From Alphaproteobacteria bacterium (GTDB lineage: Bacteria > Pseudomonadota > Alphaproteobacteria > Rhizobiales > Xanthobacteraceae), in assembly GCA_005884855.1 (NCBI GenBank), contig VAZS01000196.1, positions 1 through 5,543 of the forward strand: a stretch of DNA of 5,543 nt, given 5' to 3'. The notes under the pieces are model-generated. The model ran no database searches and was not told the DNA's origin. It saw nothing but the letters and a program-made list of their open reading frames with translations. Below are positions 5,401-5,543 of the stretch, one piece after another. A program made the translations under genes and the position numbers. Every line of letters begins with the position of its first letter. Positions within the stretch are counted from its first letter, which is position 1.

Positions 5401-5543
5401 GGCGATCCGCGGCTTCCATCCAGACCGTAACGCCAGAAAAACGCGGGAAACTCGGCCCAGGAGCGCAATTTCCAGCGCGACGGAACAGTTGGCCGAATTC
5501 CAACACAGTCTAGCCAGAGTTGTACCGTCTGGTCCAAATGCGG
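5401..5543. other. Non-coding end of window
   Basis: No convincing gene is seen. A perfect short dyad GTTGG-N7-CCAAC lies at 5488-5504, and CCAGACCGTA (5420-5429) is a nine-of-ten inverted match to TACCGTCTGG (5523-5532). Either could be a regulatory site for the exported-protein gene, or chance. Confidence 0.3.

Noticed and set aside
5482..5504. GGAAC at 5482 as a second EcfG promoter
   Set aside because: No GTT occurs 16-18 bases downstream, and no plus-strand gene follows before the window ends.

Overview
The window looks like chromosomal DNA from a GC-rich alphaproteobacterium, most likely the Bradyrhizobium / Rhodopseudomonas group (Nitrobacteraceae). This rests on codon choice, on the flavour of the small hypothetical proteins, on a tRNA-Arg(TCG) gene that encodes its own CCA end, and on a sequence resembling the alphaproteobacterial general-stress (EcfG) promoter. 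No database search was possible, so the taxonomic call is a judgement from pattern recognition. I see no insertion sequence, phage gene, CRISPR array or plasmid function; it reads as ordinary core or shell chromosome.

Layout. Bases 1-596 hold the 3' part of a NUDT19-type Nudix hydrolase gene whose start lies outside the window. After a 128-base spacer with several dyad symmetries comes a large membrane-bound sensor histidine kinase (725-3403): two membrane segments, a helical periplasmic sensor, HAMP, two PAS domains, HisKA and HATPase_c. No response regulator is next to it. Two genes on the minus strand converge on the kinase. A GrlR-like small beta-barrel protein (3406-3753) ends only two bases from the kinase stop codon, and upstream of it lies a VOC/glyoxalase-fold metalloenzyme (3831-4214). 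Each of these two has its own TTGACG-type promoter candidate.

The 245-base spacer 4215-4459 separates the VOC gene from a divergent gene for a small single-pass membrane protein (4460-4918). It holds a dyad abutting the VOC -35 element, a second hairpin, and an EcfG-like promoter for the small protein. Next, on the minus strand, are a complete tRNA-Arg(TCG) (4945-5021) and a gene for a small exported His/Tyr-rich protein (5119-5373). The last 170 bases are non-coding as far as I can see.

The genes do not form one pathway. The most notable points are the GrlR-fold protein away from any visible type III secretion locus and without the EDED motif known from enteropathogenic E. coli GrlR; the EcfG-like promoter; and the dyad-rich spacers. 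I do not see a convincing new multi-gene system here.
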